Both the position numbers and the translations under genes were made by a program. A DNA stretch of 6,452 bases from Desulfurococcales archaeon. GTDB taxonomy: Archaea; Thermoproteota; Thermoprotei_A; Sulfolobales; Acidilobaceae. Numbering within the stretch: the stretch's first letter is position 1; each line of letters begins with the position of its first letter. The notes beneath the pieces were generated by a model. That model made no database searches. It was not told the DNA's origin and was given only the letters and a program-made list of their open reading frames with translations. The DNA lies in the NCBI GenBank assembly GCA_027012045.1, contig JALUZI010000180.1, positions 1-6,452 on the forward strand. Reading direction: 5' to 3'. Positions 5,283-6,452 of this stretch are shown one piece after another.

Positions 5283-6452
5283 TCTTTATCGATATCGATG
5301 TCCTCCGCGCTCACACCAACACTGTCGTTCACTGACAGATTGTACCATGCTTCTGCTAGTTTCTTGATGGATTCCTTTAGACCAATCATTACTTTATGCC
5401 GGAATATCTTTAGTTCACCGGCAACATCCTCCCACTCCCTCCCCTGGAGAACTTTTCCGATAAGTATCCCCTCCTCGACGTCACCTAGGACAGGGATAGC
5501 AGTGGGGGTTGTTTTGAAGTAGTGCTCCACTATTAACGACACTATATCCGTTGCCGCCTCATACGTCATTGGGCCGTAACTATATATCCACAGCCTATCC
5601 TTGTTTACAGGAGATAGGCTGGGTGGATCATAGTTCGTGGTTATCGGCGGCTCCATGTAGAGCATTTGCCTGGCAATGCTTATCTCCAGATCTCTATATG
5701 TGTCGTATAAGCTTCTGAGTAGCTTACTCTTGAAAACCCTTGTACTGTACTCGACTAGCCGCTTTGACAGGGTGGATATGGGTTTCATGACGAGGATAGT
5801 GTACTCGCCGCTTACAGGGTTCCTGTCCGGGCTGATGTGCAGTACTTTGAAACCGTTTTTAAGCCAGAACCTGAGTAGTTTCTCGTTTACACCGAACCCT
5901 GAGCCCAGCCAGTCAAGTCCCTCATCTCTTGTTTCACCGTATATTTTGGATAGCATGAAGCTACCGATCCCTTTATCCTGGACTTCGGGGTGTGTGGCTA
6001 TTCGGACTATTCTCAACCCCCGCATATACCCGTACTCCCTGATCCTGTGGTGCTTCAGCATCCTGTCTGGGATAATGTTACCTGGGATCTTATCGCCTCG
6101 TAAAAGGCTTTCTATGACCTCGTCCCCCAAGCCACCCTCGTACGCGGCTTGGATAGCGCCAACCACTTTTCCGCCTCTGACAGTTCTAGCTATCCTAACA
6201 ATGTGGTGGGGCGCGTCGGCCAGTATGGCGAGGTCGTCAGGCTCGTTCCTATAGTGTGCTAGGACGTATATTGAGAAGAGTTTTCTAAGCGTCTCCTCAC
6301 CGTCGGGGGAGAAGAGCCAGTACGGGTCTACTTTCTCGTAGAGAAGGTTGCCGGACACTATGTCTTCGAGGTCACGCTTATCTAGGTGGTCGGCTTCAGC
6401 GTCGAGTATAAGGGCGTCGAACAGCCATTTCTCTACAGGGTCGTCTTTACCG
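5279..6452 (-). CDS. tmcA: TmcA/Nat10-type RNA cytidine acetyltransferase, C-terminal part (cut by right edge)
   Basis: The family acetylates cytidine to N4-acetylcytidine using acetyl-CoA and ATP: the wobble base of elongator tRNA-Met in bacteria and many RNA sites in some hyperthermophilic archaea. The frame is open to the right edge, so 390 residues of a protein usually near 700-800 are visible. The GTG at 6358 is internal, since conserved sequence (DPVEKWLFDALILDAE) continues upstream. Counted from the edge, HYRNEPDDL is at 66-74, the GNAT acetyl-CoA loop ATHPEVQDKGIGS at 152-164, DWLGSGFG at 180-187, FWLKNGF at 195-201 and KVLQGREW at 333-340 in the tail. The N-terminal helicase-like ATPase half lies outside the window. 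The tail is acidic (EDIDIDKD). It is convergent with the unrecognised gene, and their stop codons overlap. Confidence 0.95.
   Translation of the reverse strand, partial: GKDDPVEKWLFDALILDAEADHLDKRDLEDIVSGNLLYEKVDPYWLFSPDGEETLRKLFSIYVLAHYRNEPDDLAILADAPHHIVRIARTVRGGKVVGAIQAAYEGGLGDEVIESLLRGDKIPGNIIPDRMLKHHRIREYGYMRGLRIVRIATHPEVQDKGIGSFMLSKIYGETRDEGLDWLGSGFGVNEKLLRFWLKNGFKVLHISPDRNPVSGEYTILVMKPISTLSKRLVEYSTRVFKSKLLRSLYDTYRDLEISIARQMLYMEPPITTNYDPPSLSPVNKDRLWIYSYGPMTYEAATDIVSLIVEHYFKTTPTAIPVLGDVEEGILIGKVLQGREWEDVAGELKIFRHKVMIGLKESIKKLAEAWYNLSVNDSVGVSAEDIDIDKD

Noticed and set aside
5288..5299. Perfect 12-base palindrome ATCGATATCGAT
   Set aside because: It arises from alternating GAT and ATC codons for the acidic DIDID tail of tmcA and lies inside coding sequence, so coding explains it.
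5676..6254. Open frame of 192 codons on the plus strand
   Set aside because: It is antisense to the conserved GNAT region of tmcA. The Ser/Leu-rich translation is typical of a shadow frame.
5279..6358. A complete 359-residue acetyltransferase starting at GTG 6358
   Set aside because: The frame stays open to the window edge, and the 31 upstream codons read as conserved TmcA sequence, so the gene is truncated by the window rather than starting there.

Overview
The window looks like a piece of a hyperthermophilic crenarchaeal chromosome, most likely Desulfurococcales-like, although the species cannot be named from sequence alone. The basis is an Alba chromatin protein, a PhoH-type ATPase fused to KH domains, a TtuA-type tRNA thiolase and a TmcA-type RNA cytidine acetyltransferase, together with heavy AGG/AGA and ATA codon use, TATA-type promoters, strong GGTGA-like ribosome binding sites and frequent TTG/GTG starts. 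There is no insertion sequence, CRISPR array, tRNA or rRNA. It reads as ordinary, densely packed housekeeping DNA.

Layout from left to right: the 3' end of an unrecognised plus-strand gene (2-133); a two-CBS-domain protein (159-542, minus); a divergent promoter region with a perfect inverted repeat around a TATA-like core (589-614); a small unrecognised acidic protein (677-1006, plus), convergent with a PhoH-ATPase/KH protein (1015-2148, minus); a second divergent promoter region with phased CCAGGG motifs (2249-2284); a nitrilase-superfamily amidohydrolase (2285-3079, plus), convergent with alba (3182-3475, minus). The alba leader can fold into a nested hairpin (3501-3539), and its probable promoter lies over the last codons of the next gene, the TtuA/Ncs6-type sulfurtransferase (3569-4519, minus). 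That gene forms a tight pair with a small single-pass membrane protein (4535-4858, minus). A third divergent promoter region (4859-4928) leads to an unrecognised 117-residue protein (4929-5282, plus). Its stop codon overlaps the stop of tmcA (5279 to beyond the right edge, minus).

The recognisable genes lean towards nucleic-acid handling in a thermophile: tRNA thiolation, RNA cytidine acetylation, an RNA-binding ATPase and an abundant DNA/RNA-binding chromatin protein. This is a shared theme, not proof of a joint pathway. No previously undescribed multi-gene system is evident. The most interesting signals are regulatory: the structured alba leader, the dyad at 589-614 and the phased repeats before the nitrilase. 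Several translation starts were moved to internal codons because a well-spaced Shine-Dalgarno motif points there.
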